From assembly GCA_963576475.1 (NCBI GenBank), contig OY754969.1:24303318-24367317 (forward strand): a stretch of DNA of 64,000 nt. Reading direction: 5' to 3'. The position numbers and the translations under genes are program-made. The notes under the pieces are model-generated. The model searched no databases. It was not told the origin of the DNA and saw only the letters and a list, made by a program, of their open reading frames with translations. Positions 10,325 to 23,029 of the stretch are shown piece by piece; position 1 is the stretch's first letter, and each line of letters opens with the position of its first letter. This DNA comes from Molanna angustata. Taxonomy: Eukaryota; Arthropoda; Insecta; Trichoptera; Molannidae.

Positions 10325-13300
10325 GGTAAGTATATAAAACTGATACAAGATCAGTCCTAGAGCGCTCTTGTTTAATAGATGACTTTACTTAACAAAGTAG
10401 TCTTAACTAATTTACTGAAGGTGTCAAGACTATCCATATGTTCCAGTTCCATCTAAAATAACGCTGTCAAAGCTATTAGTCTTTGAGATAAAAAAAAACT
10501 GCTGTGAATATATATCTCAATTACTACAACTATTATTAAATAGCCTTGGGCGTCCAATTACTTTTGCCAATATATCATTGTGGTCAACCGCTATTTTTCT
10601 CAAAATCATCAGCGGAATAAGTCCGCTTGAGCGAGCGACAACGGACCTACATGGGTAGGTACCTACCTAACCACCGAGCTACGTAGGTCGTCACGAGCCA
10701 GGCTCGTTTATTTCAATCTAACCGAAATAAATCTGTCACCAAGTCTCTGCTCCGGGATCTTTATGAATGACAATGTTATGAATTGAGTAGAATAACTTTC
10801 CCACTCGCACCACCTCCAATATACCCGGCGTACATTTACCGCAGAGTCGAGACGGAATATCCGAAAGTCTCTCTACTGGTCTAATGCTTCCATATAATTT
10901 ATCCTTCGATCGCCCGACCTTGCCATTATCACACAAGTATTTTCATTACAGCCATACTAACTTGTTGTTTTATGACGTTGAAGTTGAGCGTCTAATTACT
11001 ATTGATGAAAATTAAAAATGAATATATTAATCGCTATTAGGTATGCACTTGATCTAAATAATAAGCAGATCTATGCCGTAGTTAAAAACAAATTGCGAAA
11101 AAAAAACATTGATCAAGGTACAATTTAGCCATCAATATACTCAACAAGTGCTCTGATGAAGCCCCTGTACTTTTTGAAAAAAAAATAATATTTTGTCTAG
11201 AGACATAATAAATTGAAATTAACAGGTATGCTCGTTAGTAAAAATTAAATAGAAAACCAGTACCTACCCACATATTGAACTATGAATGTGATATATTGTA
11301 AAAGAGGTTGGGTCTGGCTTAGATTTCGAATGATAGAAACAAAAATAAATCAGTCTATTTTCCCTTTGGTAATCAGTTAACCCCCCCGTAAAAAGAACAA
11401 AGAAATGTCTATTTTTATTATTGGTTAGATACCAATGTACTATTAGTGGTAGCTAGGTATTTTCCATACATTACATATTTTTTCTTTACATACAACATAC
11501 ATAAGTATCAAGGAAATAACATATAATATACATATAATATATTAAATACTTATTTACAATTCAAATTCATGTTTTTGAAAGGATCAGAATACTATTGTGT
11601 TTTTCCTAGAAATGATCATGAATTTTTTAGCTGTAAAAATAATTCCGCCTTCAAAAATATATACAAACAATCAATTAAAATCACTCACCAATCTCCACTT
11701 AATATCCAACATCTTTTGTCACTTAATAATTCACGTGTACTGTCCGTTATTTCAAAATTCCTTTCATTGAATGACATAAATTTATAATAAAATTAACTTT
11801 TCTCCTCTGACATGAAATAATTGGCACATAGCACTCTTTAAAGGGTGAATTGCCTTAAGCAAAAAAAAAAAAAAATGTTACGTCTCAAAATTTCAATAAA
11901 AATTATTTTTCATTATAAACTGATGATTTGTAAAGTGTCGAATACAGTTTCGTCAGAATTAATAATGAAACATCATAGAAAAAACAATTATGTAACATCA
12001 ACGAAACGCTCATAAAAATAAAGAAAGAGCAAAATATATGGCATCCCGAATGAAAGAATATCACTTTCGAAGCAAATTTATGTCTCAAAGTGGTCGAGTC
12101 TAGAGTATATAGAGTCCAAAATCAATCGAAACTTTGACTCCTACATTTTTACCAAAAAAAAAACAAATAAATAAAGTTAAAAGTGCATTTAAAAAAAATC
12201 TACTACATGTTGAAACAATAATATAAAAATGTCTTATTCGTATTAATGTTAACGTATTTATAATATCGACTTTTGTCAAGACTTTTTCAACTTTTGAATG
12301 GTTTCTTAAAAAAGCTTACGCTGAACACACATAATAAAACCTAGTCGAATTGATGACCTCCTCTGTTATTAGAAGTCGGTAAAAAATATTTATAATCTTC
12401 TCTGATCAGTCACAGTTCATTGACCATCAATCCCTTATAAGGACCTGTAACAATAATTATCAGTGGGTAATTAAACTACACAGAAATTGAACATAAACAT
12501 GTGTTTAGTATTGGATATGTACCTACTTAGTGTATCAATCAATTTCCATTTGTGTATTGTATTTGTATTGTAATCTCTAATGAGCCAAATTAATAGGGTG
12601 TCGATGGATGCGAATAATGCAACGATATAATTAATACCTCCTACCGTTGTTTTATAATATACCTACCACATAGTATAGCGAAAGTATTTTTAGCTTAAAT
12701 CATAGTACTAAATATCTTTAACTGCAATATAAGTATTTGGTATCTATATTTTATCAATTGCAGGTCGTTAATTTTGGAATCATCTAGCAATTTTCATTAT
12801 TCAATTTTTCCGTATTTTTTATTTCAATATTATAAATCAAGTTATAAAAATGAAGGTCGTAAGATATTAATAACATATATATTAACTTATACATATATTC
12901 ATAAGCAAATAGTGCAGAGAAATCTTCTTTTGAAGAGTGAATATGTCTTTTAACAAGTACACAATCATCTTCATATAAATACCACCAAATTTATTGAGCC
13001 TTTTCGCCGTGGAAAATTTGCAATCTGCGCACCCACGTGAAGAGTTCAAATTGTTTTACGATAAGTATACATCTCCTTAAATAGGTTATATATGGTTATA
13101 ATGGTCCAGTGAACGAATCTCAATATGTTAAAAAAGATCAGACTGATTATATTTGCAAAAAAAAAAACAACACATCTTTTATTTCCTCGAAAATAACAAA
13201 CAATGTATTGTACCTACTTGTTTTACATGTGAAACTTCTCAGTTGACAGTCTTCGAATATCATTTCGCGGAAAATACGTAGGTATTCCTTGGAGACTGAA

Positions 13301-14280
13301 ATTATTATCTAAATTATGGCAAACTGAAAGTACTTGGTATTATAATATTATGAGCTCTTCTTAATTTGATAACACATCTCAACTTAGAAATTATAGGCGG
13401 TTCTGGTTTGTGTATTGTTATTAGGTTCAACGTGAAAGCTCCGATCAACTCCTCATCTTTTCTTATGAATATATTACTCGCGTTCGTATCAAGTGCTCGG
13501 GTCCCTTATTAATTAGACTTTAAATAAACTTAAGCAATTCACCGTCGCTATTATAATATCTTTGAACTTCCTCGTTTTTGAGTCCATGGGCGTTACAAAC
13601 GACCCCCGCAAGTGGCTACGGTAAGATATAGCATGGCTTGACTTAATGATAATACCAAGGGAGTGTTACAGCTTACAGACCGTGTATTGTCTGACATATA
13701 CCTACCAAAGGAGAATCGCAAATAAATCACGACGCGAACAACAAACATCACTCTGCACAATGTTTCCATACGACAGAGGCACAGCACCAACCAATATAGG
13801 TACATGTAAACATACGTATACTTATTTTTAACAATTTTTGTAAAGAAAACAAATAGCAAACACTCAACACGTTTCTTTTGTTGTAGGTACATTTGGAAAA
13901 CTTCAATATTCAATATACAAAAATTTAGTGAATTTCAACCAATTTCAACTAAATCATTTCTTATATCAGATACCTAATATTTTAATCAAGAAATATATGT
14001 AACTGAGTGCCATGTTATCCCTTTTTCCCTGAAACAGTATACATATTATGTTGTATTGTTTTATCACATTGTCTCCAGAACAAGAAAATTTAGTTTCTTA
14101 AGAACAAAGAAACACATTTTCTTCATTATTAATTATTTAAACCAAACTGATGTATGAATTAGTTCAGCTCTTCATTAGAAATACATTCAGCAAGACTTTG
14201 GAATAGCCTCAGTCCTGATATTACGTTTTCAATCTCACTAAAAAAAAATATAAAAAAAGCAACAGCAAAAATATCTATCT
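10325..14280. other. Long block without a supported gene
   Basis: A GC-richer patch at 10610-10940 includes an open minus-strand frame (segments such as GKVGRSKDKLYGSIRPVERL) of unknown origin. It also holds a lone box A-like TAGCTCGGTGGTTAG (minus, about 10670-10686) without a box B. There is a palindrome of type GGTAGGTACCTACC near 10656. The rest is AT-rich, with a poly(A) run near 11861-11874. No family was recognised in the open frames at 11569-11787, 11903-12088 or 13593-13913. Confidence 0.35.
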
Positions 14281-14297
14281 GATTTCTTCTTCCTTTC

Positions 14298-14393
14298 CTC
14301 TTCAGGCAGTGAGAACCGAACACCACATTCTTCTTTCTTGACACATACATCGCCTGATCAACATTGAGACACTGTCTCATACATGCTCATCTT
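14298..14393 (-). mobile_element. RTE-like LINE 3' fragment, (GTAT)n-tailed family
   Basis: On the minus strand, GAGCATGTATGAGACAGTGT followed by CAATGTTGATCAGGCGATGT and GTGGTGTTCGGTTCTCACTG matches the last coding bases of the LINE at 35174-36517 (protein segment MRGCMNVDEARDACQDRKMW). The tail is lost. Confidence 0.65.
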
Positions 14394-14458
14394 GCTAGTA
14401 ATGCAATTTTACTTAAAATTTATCAACAGGTATCATGTACATAGAAAATGAATATAAT

Positions 14459-14645
14459 GAGTTTCATGACAATGTTTTTGTGTGTATGGTGCATTGTGAA
14501 AACTTCTGTCCTCCGATAATCTTATATTTGTTAAAGAAATGTTCTTCATAAATATGCATTCAGAGATTTTCATCCTTTCAAAAAGTAAAAATGAACGCTT
14601 ACTATGGTGTGGAGAGTTTAGTGTTGTTGTTAAAAACAGTATTAT
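14459..14645 (-). repeat. Interspersed repeat family B, inverted copy
   Basis: The reverse complement contains CACTAAACTCTCCACACCAT, AAAGGATGAAAATCTCTGAA and ACACAAAAACATTGTCATGA. These align in order with the family B copy at 8220-8515. Confidence 0.55.
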
Positions 14646-14696
14646 AATCAAGCAATTTAACAAATCAATTGGGTTGTTTTGTACCATCTTACTAGA

Positions 14697-14886
14697 CCTG
14701 GGGGGCAAGCCTGGTTCAATCGGCGAAATCAAAACCCTCACGATTACCCATATCATGGATATAATTATTATATGGAGTTCTATAATATCTTTAGATGTCA
14801 TAGAGCTCCATATGATAATTATATCCATGATATGGGTAATCACTTGGGTTTTGATTTCGCCTGTCGAACCAGACTTGCCCCCCAGG
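14697..14886. mobile_element. Fold-back MITE, family F, copy 1
   Basis: This 190-bp element is almost all inverted repeat: arms of about 85-90 bp with a loop of roughly 12-15 bp. The ends are CCTGGGGGGCAAG and CTTGCCCCCCAGG. Inside are GGCGAAATCAAAACC and GATTACCCATATCATGGATA, mirrored on the other arm. Two diverged copies lie at 22527-22697 and 51290-51433. Open frames here read the same IIIIWSS peptide on both strands only because of the palindrome. No target-site duplication could be fixed. Confidence 0.8.
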
Positions 14887-14889
14887 CCT

Positions 14890-15740
14890 GTTCCGAGACG
14901 GTAGACGAATTACATTATATTAATTTCTAAATCATAGTTAACTGCAATAATAAATTATTATCATGTATATTTATGTTTATAATATGCTTTATCCAGATTT
15001 TTGTCAAAATAAGTAAATTATTTATTTCAAAAACGGTTTTGGATCGCTGAATCTCATCCGCAGTTAGGGTGGCATTGTGTGTGCGGTTCTTTACGCTGCA
15101 ACAATTTCCTTGTCGAAGAGCCACCACATCTTAGATGAAGACAGAGGAACCCAAAGGAAGTAGTATGAAGAACCAAAGTATATGTACTCTATCCGGGGGT
15201 GTTTCATAATAGCCCCGAGCCAAGGGACGAATTCCTCTATCCCAAAGTACGAGTCACGGACTGCCCCACTCCGTTTAAAGATCATATTGCAGTGCTACTC
15301 TGGAGATTGATGGAGTATTTATTATTATGATTTCAAGTTTCCCGTTTGCAGGGATCTATACTTAGTTGCCAAATTAATTTGGATAATGACACGTCGGTCG
15401 TCAAATTTCATAGCGTTGTATACAGCAACTTATTTCTATACCCCAGGGGTTACTTACACATATTATTAAGTACCTACCTACATTTGATAAGTAGGTTTAT
15501 ATTCCTATCGATTCCAGTCTGGCTTAAAAATTATAACAGTAGCTGTAGTAGTAGCCTACATATGTAGGTATATTCACTTTTATACTTAAAAATTAAAAAT
15601 TAAATGCACTTTTTTACTTAAAAATTAAATGTGATGTGAAAAACAGTGTAAAACATGGCGGAATACGTAGTTATCCTGTTTTTAAACCATCGCCGAAATT
15701 CTAAATAATGGCTTTGTATATTTTTACGAAATCTTTTGGA
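14890..15740. other. Unassigned block
   Basis: A less AT-rich stretch at about 15040-15300 carries short open frames with no recognisable domain. No repeat partner was found in the window. Confidence 0.3.
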
Positions 15741-15980
15741 AAAAGAGTGGGTTGTGGCCAACACTAAACTCTCCACTACCTAGTGAGTGTACATTTTTTC
15801 TACTTGAAAGGTTGACAATTACTAAATGCATTTTTATGACTTACATTTCTATTAGATTCTTAAACAAATATTACTTTCTCTGAGGACAAAAGTTATCCTA
15901 ATACATCATTCACACAAAAACGCATAGTATGCACCCTCTACATGATACCTGCATGTTGTAAAATTGATGAAAAAAAATGT
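15741..15980 (+). repeat. Interspersed repeat family B, copy interrupted by a LINE fragment
   Basis: It starts GTGGGTTGTGGCCAACACTA and runs through AAAGGTTGACAATTACTAAA and CACCCTCTACATGATACCTG, aligned with 8220-8430. Homology stops where the LINE fragment at 15983 begins. The matching distal part of the family is found at 16376-16512. Confidence 0.6.
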
Positions 15981-15982
15981 TT

Positions 15983-16115
15983 TGACAATAGACGATCATG
16001 TATGAGACGATACATAAATGTTGATGAGATTATGGATATATGTCAAGATAGAATAATGCGGTGTTTGGTTCTCTCTACCTACCCCATGACAAAGATGGCA
16101 TGATAGTATGTAGAT
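15983..16115 (+). mobile_element. RTE-like LINE 3' fragment, (GTAT)n-tailed family
   Basis: GACGATCATGTATGAGACGA, AAATGTTGATGAGATTATGG, CGGTGTTTGGTTCTCTCTAC and GGCATGATAGTATGTAGATG follow the 3' end of the LINE at 35174-36541 base by base, with scattered changes. It lies between two pieces of repeat B. Confidence 0.7.
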
Positions 16116-16375
16116 GAATACTAACATTCGTTGAGAGTTAAAATATACAAAACGTTTTTTATTTTTATTTATTAATAATTAAAAAAAATTAAGAAATTTA
16201 AATGGAATTCCATCAAGAACTGACGATCAAAAAGTTAAATCTAATTAAAAAAATACAATTAGAAACATACAATATCAATATGAAGTCGATAGCTCAATTT
16301 TACCAAACAGATGCTATTTAGTTAGGGCTGTACAAATTTTCATATTTGTGTACGACACACGGAATATGGCATATA

Positions 16376-16512
16376 CATGAAAACATCACCACAAAACTCA
16401 AAGTATGCACCCTCTACACGATACCCATTGAGAAATTGATGTAAAAAATATGCTTAAAATTGTAAAATCATGACTCTCCACTATTCCATAGTAATGGAGA
16501 GTAAAAAAAATC
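16376..16512 (+). repeat. Interspersed repeat family B, distal part
   Basis: CACCCTCTACACGATACCCA, TTGAGAAATTGATG and CTCCACTATTCCATAGTAAT GGAGAG match the right end of the copy at 8220-8515. Confidence 0.55.
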
Positions 16513-16519
16513 CTTCTTA

Positions 16520-17640
16520 AAGGACAAAAGCAAATAATGCACAGAAATTTCGATTATTGGAAATACCATAATAAACTAATACTTATACTAATATTACAAC
16601 GATGACAATTTATTGTCTACAGAATTTTGATACCTGCGTTTTGTCAATAGTTATACCTATACCTAACGCTGCGATTATTTCCATTCCAATATAATACGTT
16701 ATACGTGGTTCTGGTTCTAAGTATTTTCACCCTTTTCTTAACGTCAAACATAAGCAAGGGTAAATTTTCATGGCATGCAATATGTATCTTACGCATATTC
16801 AAGTCAACTTCACATAGCAGTATCTGCAGCACCATGCAGCAACTCATGAATATTCAAACATGAGCTAAATAAACTAATTGTCTTTCTGTGCAGTGACTAA
16901 TTTTTGTTTTATTAGGGTAAACGTGTCCACGTTTTTAAAGAAGGAACCAGTTTAGCCCGAAAAAAATACTAATATTATTTCAAAACTATACTTAACAATA
17001 ATTTGATTTAATTGTCATAGTTTATAATCAAATATAACAAATAAACTATTTTAATATGTTATCTCTTAAATCAGGCAATATGTTAAATTTAATGTCTCGA
17101 TTAATTATCTTAGAATAAGGATGACATTAATTTATTATTAACTTCAATGTTTTTTTTTAATATTTCATTAAAACATAAATTGAAACTATTCATAAATCAA
17201 ATATTTGTCAATTATAAACCATTTTCAACAATTCCCTTCATCTTAATTATTTAAAATGTCCTTAATCTTTAATATAATACATATACGCGACACACATAAA
17301 TATACAAGTAAACTTGCAAACAATAGAATTATACAACTGTTAAAGTTATCACCGAGTTAAGGGGGCGTACAAACAATGGGGTCCTGTTTAATTATGTTAG
17401 GGAGAACACTAGTAATATTTTACATTATGTCTGAAGATGTAATCTTTGGCGAAAACCCAAGCCCTCCTGAAAACGCTACCGCGTTTTCTGCAATATCATT
17501 GGAAAATAGACATAAATAAAGTGTTTATTAATTAGACTTTATCAATATCGAGCATCCAGAAAGGCGATAGTGTCCATAGTGTGATTTATTTCAATCAATT
17601 TAAATAAATTTGTGTTTTGATATGAGTATGTACATCCTAC
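16520..17640. other. AT-rich block, no gene recognised
   Basis: No domain, SINE promoter or repeat partner was seen. Confidence 0.35.
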
Positions 17641-17649
17641 TTATTTTTA

Positions 17650-18172
17650 ACTCCTCACTAACCCAAGGGGATATAGTGGGGAGTTATAATTTCGCAATTT
17701 TTAAGGGTATTTTTTTATTGCAGATTATCAACTAGTATCATGATGAGATTGTATTCTTAAAGTTTCATCACACTGTATCTGTGTGTGTGTGCTATATGCT
17801 GTGTGCTATGTGCGGCGTATTTATTTTAATTTATAGATTATAGACTAAAATACTCATTCGATTCTTTTCAAATTTTGCAAATATGTGTATCTAATACTCG
17901 CTTAGACCCCATTAGATTTTGAACGATATCTAAATAGTGCTTCTCAATTTTTTTAACTGTCAAATATTTCAAAGTGACCCCAAGCTCAGGAAACTTAAAA
18001 TTTGAAATTTTTATTTTCAAATTGGTAAAAAGGCACATTACTATAAGTTTTCCTAAAAAAATATTTAATTAAAAAATATTTTAACAAACTCATTTCATGA
18101 AAATTTGAGTACTTTATAGAATGACTTGTTTGTGAGGAGTATAGCGTTGACCACAACCCACTCGTTTATATT
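17650..18172 (+). repeat. Interspersed repeat family D, copy 1
   Basis: CTCCTCACTAACCCAAGGGG, ATAGTGGGGAGTTATAA, ATCAACTAGTATCATGATGA and CTAATACTCGCTTAGACCCC recur in the same order at 50671-51170 (+). Near its right edge GTTGACCACAACCCACTCG is the inverse of the family B start (GTGGGTTGTGGCCAAC), so families B and D may share a terminus. It is non-coding and includes a short (TG)n. Confidence 0.6.
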
Positions 18173-18237
18173 ATATAAAGTGCAGAACTACCTACTCAGC
18201 TTCATATTTTATTAAACTTCATATACATACCTACCTA

Positions 18238-18535
18238 TCAGTAGCGGAATTGCTTGTAGAAGCCGAAAATCTTAACTTTCCTATGAATATTACATATGTT
18301 AAGCAATTCAAGACCTAATATTTTTTTGTTTGTTTTATAGAAACCATAATACAAGATTAAAAATTGAACCATATGTAGATACGATGCTTGACAGGGACAC
18401 AAATGTAAATATTATTTTGGCATGTGATTTTAAAATATTTTCATGGCCACTCAAATGAACAACGATGAACAATTAAATTTTCGACATTTCCCAATTTTCT
18501 TTCAGGGTTTGCCTAGTCTGAAGGTTCTAGGCACG
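18238..18535 (+). repeat. Interspersed repeat family E, copy 1
   Basis: AGTAGCGGAATTGCTTGTAG, ATGTAGATACGATGCTTGAC, TTTTCGACATTTCCCAATTT and TCTGAAGGTTCTAGGC occur in the same order in inverted orientation at 56440-56815. The open frame at 18443-18727 is a by-product of this repeat, and the TTTCTTTCAGG in it is family sequence rather than evidence for a splice site. Confidence 0.6.
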
Positions 18536-18724
18536 CCCTTTGTTACCTATAGTTCTGTAGAATTTGTTTTGAATATAAGGATACATTATCTTTGTGAAAA
18601 GGGGAATATACCCTGCCATAAAACTCCTATGCAGTTTGGCGGGAAAATATATTTTTTTTTAATTTATTTATTTACAAAACAAACAGGATACAATGTTGTA
18701 AGTGAAAAATATATTATATCTGCA

Positions 18725-19862
18725 TAAAGATCCTGCAAAATGGACTTCCACAGGGCTCAGTGCTCTCCCCAGTACTGTTCAACCTATACACAGCAGACGT
18801 CCCAGAAACGAAAGCAAGAAAGTTCACATACGCGGATGACATGGCGATAGTGATACAGGCAAACACATTTGAGGAGACGGAAGCCACCCTGAACGAGGAC
18901 CTGATAACTCTTGATGACTACTTTGAGCGCTGGCATCTGAGACTGAATCCCAGAAAGACCACAGCTATGGCCCTCCATCTCAACAACCAGCAGGCAAATA
19001 GGACACTAAATGTGTCCCTTAAAGGCAAAAGAATCCCAAATGAAGCCTGCCCACGATATCTTGGAGTAAAGCTGGACAGGTCCTTATCTTACAAACACCA
19101 CCTCGAATCTGTAAGAAATAAAATAAAATCCCGGAATAATATAATTTCAAAACTAGCCGGAACGTCCTGGGGTTGTGCAGCGCAGACGCTGAAGACATCA
19201 GCTATGGCTCTAGTGTACAGCACTGCTGAATACTGCTCCCCGGCTTGGGCCAGAAGCTCGCACTGCAACAAGATAGACACAGAGCTCAACAAGACTATGA
19301 GGACGATCACCGGAACGGTGAGGCCTACCCCCCTCCCCTGGCTTTCAGTTCTGTCTAACATAGCCCCTCCTGAGCTTTACTTGATGTTGGCAACTGTTTA
19401 CTTGATGGACAAGATAAAAAATAACCCATCACTACCAGCTCATCAAGACAGACGACTGAAGTCCAGAAGACCAATATGGACCATGGAAGATGTTAATTAC
19501 AACATAAAAAGTGCATGGAAACAGAGATGGACAAGTGCGGAATGCCACAACAAGTCCCTGATTGCGGATCCCACAGTGCAAGTCCCTGGCTTCAACCTGC
19601 CTAGAAGACTTTGGGTTCAACTCAACAGAATCCGCACAGGCCAGGGGTGCTGTAACTACCTTCTCTGGTAGTGGGGGAAAATAACCTCTCCCAATTGCGA
19701 ATGCGGAGACTCAGACGGTGGCACATTTGGTGGGGGAGTGCACCTTACACGTATTCGAGGGAGAGATGGAGGACATCCACAGACTCGTCCCAACGGCGGT
19801 CGACTGGCTATTGACAGCAGAGTTTTGACTTTGAGCCAAGCAGATGCCGATGCCATACGCAA
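18725..19862 (+). pseudogene. 5'-truncated non-LTR reverse transcriptase, CR1/Jockey type, broken
   Basis: The open frame begins inside the RT palm (NGLPQGSVLSPVLFNLYTAD) and keeps the catalytic box YADD at 18829-18840. The thumb follows (CPRYLGVKLDRSLSYKHHLE), then a C-terminal region ending LWVQLNRIRTGQGCCNYLLW. A TAG at 19669-19671 cuts the frame. Beyond it, a Cys-rich NCECGDS segment and, one frame over, GECTLHVFEGEMEDIHRLVP show that the C-terminal zinc-knuckle region is present but broken by a stop and an indel. The fingers, the endonuclease and any ORF1 are missing. The ATG-like start is artificial because the frame is open upstream. No RNase H is visible. GC content is higher than in the flanks. 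Confidence 0.8.
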
Positions 19863-19864
19863 AG

Positions 19865-22520
19865 TAAGTATATTATATCTTATATATCATGTAATATATA
19901 TTCCATGTGTTATTACATAATATATAAGATCTCCCGTGTACCTACATTATTTATTAATTTTGTTATATGATTGTTAGTTTAAAAGTAACAAATATACTTA
20001 ATGCAACAAACATCAATTATACTAGTAAGTGTATATATAAGTGGAGATATGTAGATTGTGAATGAATGTGATCGTGGTATACACCTACGATACCTACTAT
20101 CTGTCAATTTTTTGTTATATGTAAATTTTGAAATCTGTTTGTTATTTATGTATTATATCAACATGTTTAAAGTATGTATTGTAGTTACGGTGTAGTATGT
20201 ATGCAACAAGAATATGAAAACGAAAAATATAATTTTATACGAGGACTGTATCTTGATGACGATTTATTACGAAAAAAATCTATTAGTAAAATATCTGAAA
20301 TAGCTTTTATTCAGTGTAAAAACAACTATCATAGGTATCTTGATTGCGACGTCGTCGTATCTTGTGTTTTCGGTATCGAGTTATCGACATAAATTTTCAC
20401 TTCATATTCGTAAGTAAAATTCCGAATTCTAGCTAACCAACTTCATTGAGTCTGTCAACTCTACAAAGTATATAGTCAGAAGATTTAATATTCAGTCAAT
20501 ATACTAGGCATTTTATTATTCTGGTTTATTTTAAAATGTCAAAATATTCTGGGATATCCATAAACATTACAAAGTAATAGGTCTAACGCAGATAAGATAG
20601 GCAGGTAGGTAATGTTTTAGATTCAGTTTACAAATGCCTTTAAAGTTGGCCGTTTGAACATAAACGTCGCTGTGAAGAAGACCCTCACCTCAATTTCGGG
20701 CATCTCTGAAACAGCACATTATTGAATCTACCTATAATATGACTATTGCCCAAAAGTTTAAGCCTTTTGCATCGATCCGAGCCTCTTTTATGGCAGACCT
20801 GGGCTGACTTCCCATAGTAAACCTTACAAGGATAATGTCTTTAGTTGTTAAGACTTAGATAAATGTATATAATGCCAGTTGTCCTATAAGCGCTCCCAAC
20901 TACTGCTTTTTGACTATCACCCCAGGACATTAGACCTACATTATAACTTAAATTAGAGTTTCGTGCAAGTATCTAGTACATATATTACTATCACTCAATA
21001 AGTTTAGGTGATACTGTCAGTAAATTTATGTTTCGATATGATGATTAAAATATGTATCATCTGAAAAACATACTTAACTGGAATTCAAGATGATAATAAC
21101 TTATGTGGTACATCTATAAAAAATCATAGAACTAACTGAAACCAAAGAAATAAAAATAAGAGGTCAAGTACATAATGTTTGATATATGGTATTTTAAATA
21201 TCATATATAAATAAATACATTAGTATTTAACTATTACACTCTATTACAGAATACAGTAATTTGATACATATACTATAAAGATAGAAGTACAAATAATAAT
21301 ATTTATTCACCACGACGTGAGAGCACTATAATCAATCAATACCTAATCGATAACACCAAGAGCGCCTCAATTCTCGTTTATATATTTCATAAATCTCACG
21401 AAAAACGCCGAACTCCTGAATCGTACATACTTGTCCATACATAATATACTTATGGAATATACGATAGACTGTTATGAGGCGCAACATCAAGATATTACAT
21501 AATGTATTTATCATAATCATTACAAATAAAATATTAAAAAATGTTCATTAAATAATCAACATCTGGAATGTCAAACAAGATCTGGAATGTCAAGTATAAA
21601 GGAAGAAAGACTATTATATATTCATTTTAGTTATGTGACAACATGTCAATTTATTCATTAATTTATTTATATTGTGACGTATGTTTGTAAACTTTAGTAT
21701 ACAAACATACGTCAAACATAATAAGAAAGAACAAGTTAATAATTGTGAAGAAACTGAAATATTCTTTCAATATTTTTGGGCTGCAGCTTTAGTTTTTTGG
21801 ATTATCGATATTCGAGAGTGTCTTTGATAATATCATAATCATTTTTAACCATTTTTATTCCTCTTTGAAAAATTCGTCTGAAATTCGTTCAGATAATCTT
21901 ATTTCTTCCATTATTAAACATCTGAAAATATAAAAATTGATATTTGTTGTTTGTTAAAAAAAACATTATACGAGTATTGTGTAAATTTCATAGAAATAGG
22001 CAGACAGGTACACTAAGGTAATGCAAAAAGTGTATATAGTGAATGGTGATAGATCATAAAATTTTGAAAACGGTAATCAAGGGGTATATATTCCTCTCGG
22101 GGTCGAACTTTTCCCACTTTTTCACTCTCGAAATCCTCGCATTACACACCCACCTCTTCTTCGTAGAAAATTGACCGTTAAACACTCTTAGTACAATGAA
22201 CTTGTTAACAGGATATTTTTTAATAACATCATGTATCATCGGAAAATATTATAAAACTAAAGGAAACTTTAAAAATAAAATGTGAATATACAAAATAAAT
22301 ATCGGTATCGATTATGTGCCCCCACGTGCATTTTCAACCCACACAATATTGTGTAAGTTCTCCGCGCCTTTTCATTTTAATTGTTTAACGATTTTTTTTT
22401 TCAGATTTTATTAGTCAGCTAGATTTGTCAAAAACTCGATTTTATAAGCAACTTTCAGCATATATTAAAATGTTATACCTACTAAAATTGACGTAACTTT
22501 TTACGTTTTCGAAGTGACAT
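19865..22520. other. AT-rich block without supported gene
   Basis: No TE family or domain was recognised. A short inverted pair, GTATGTTTGTAAAC and GTATACAAACATACGTC, lies near 21678-21714. The minus-strand frames at 21332-21520 and 22054-22239 have no family features. Confidence 0.35.
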
Positions 22521-22526
22521 TCAAAT

Positions 22527-22697
22527 GTGGGGGACAAATACGGTCAAACAGTGAAATCAAAATAATTTTGATACCTAACCCATGTCATGAATATAATTAT
22601 CATATGGAGTTCTATAATTTCTTACGATTTCGAAGAACTTCATATGAAAATTATATCCATGGTTTTGATTTCACCGTTTGACGGGACTTGCCCCCCA
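22527..22697. mobile_element. Fold-back MITE, family F, copy 2 (diverged)
   Basis: It starts TGTGGGGGACAAATACGGTC and ends GACGGGACTTGCCCCCCA. The inner arms ATAATTATCATATGGAGTTC and its mirror, and CATGTCATGAATATAATTAT against ATTATATCCATGG, match copy 1 at 14697-14886. The arms differ more than in copy 1, indicating greater age. Confidence 0.7.
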
Positions 22698-22837
22698 TCG
22701 ATCTGCATTGATTTTAAGAAAACTACCTGTATTTTATTTTATCAGTTAAACAGGACTTTTCAAGACATAACTAGTCTTATAGAAAGAAGAATAAAAATCT
22801 GTAGAGGTATAAAATAACAATCAATGTAGGTACTTTT

Positions 22838-23027
22838 TTCATTCATACCATCACGACTGGTTTGCAATGTCTTATAAAAGGAAGCACGATACGTGCATGT
22901 ATTCTCATACATCATTTTTTTCCCTGCTGCATTATCAATTACCAGGGTTTTTCGGGACACCCGAATACAAAAATAGGGAAAAGTGGAAGCACTTTTCTAT
23001 GCTGGCGCCTCACGGCGAAATATAGTT
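22838..23027 (-). mobile_element. SINE-like element with RTE-type 3' end, copy 2
   Basis: Reverse-strand landmarks are GTGAGGCGCCAGCATAGAAA, GTGCTTCCACTTTTCCC and GGGTGTCCCG, ending CGTGATGGTATGAATGAAAA. It aligns with 547-845 but has an internal deletion. Confidence 0.55.
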
Positions 23028-23029
23028 TG

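Noticed and set aside
14433..14930. Open frames on both strands with IIIIWSS peptides, also at 22587-22817
   Set aside because: They are produced by the palindromic fold-back MITE, which reads nearly the same on both strands.
18443..18727. 94-residue frame with an apparent splice acceptor
   Set aside because: It overlaps repeat family E and the start of a LINE relic; the acceptor-like TTTCAG is family sequence.
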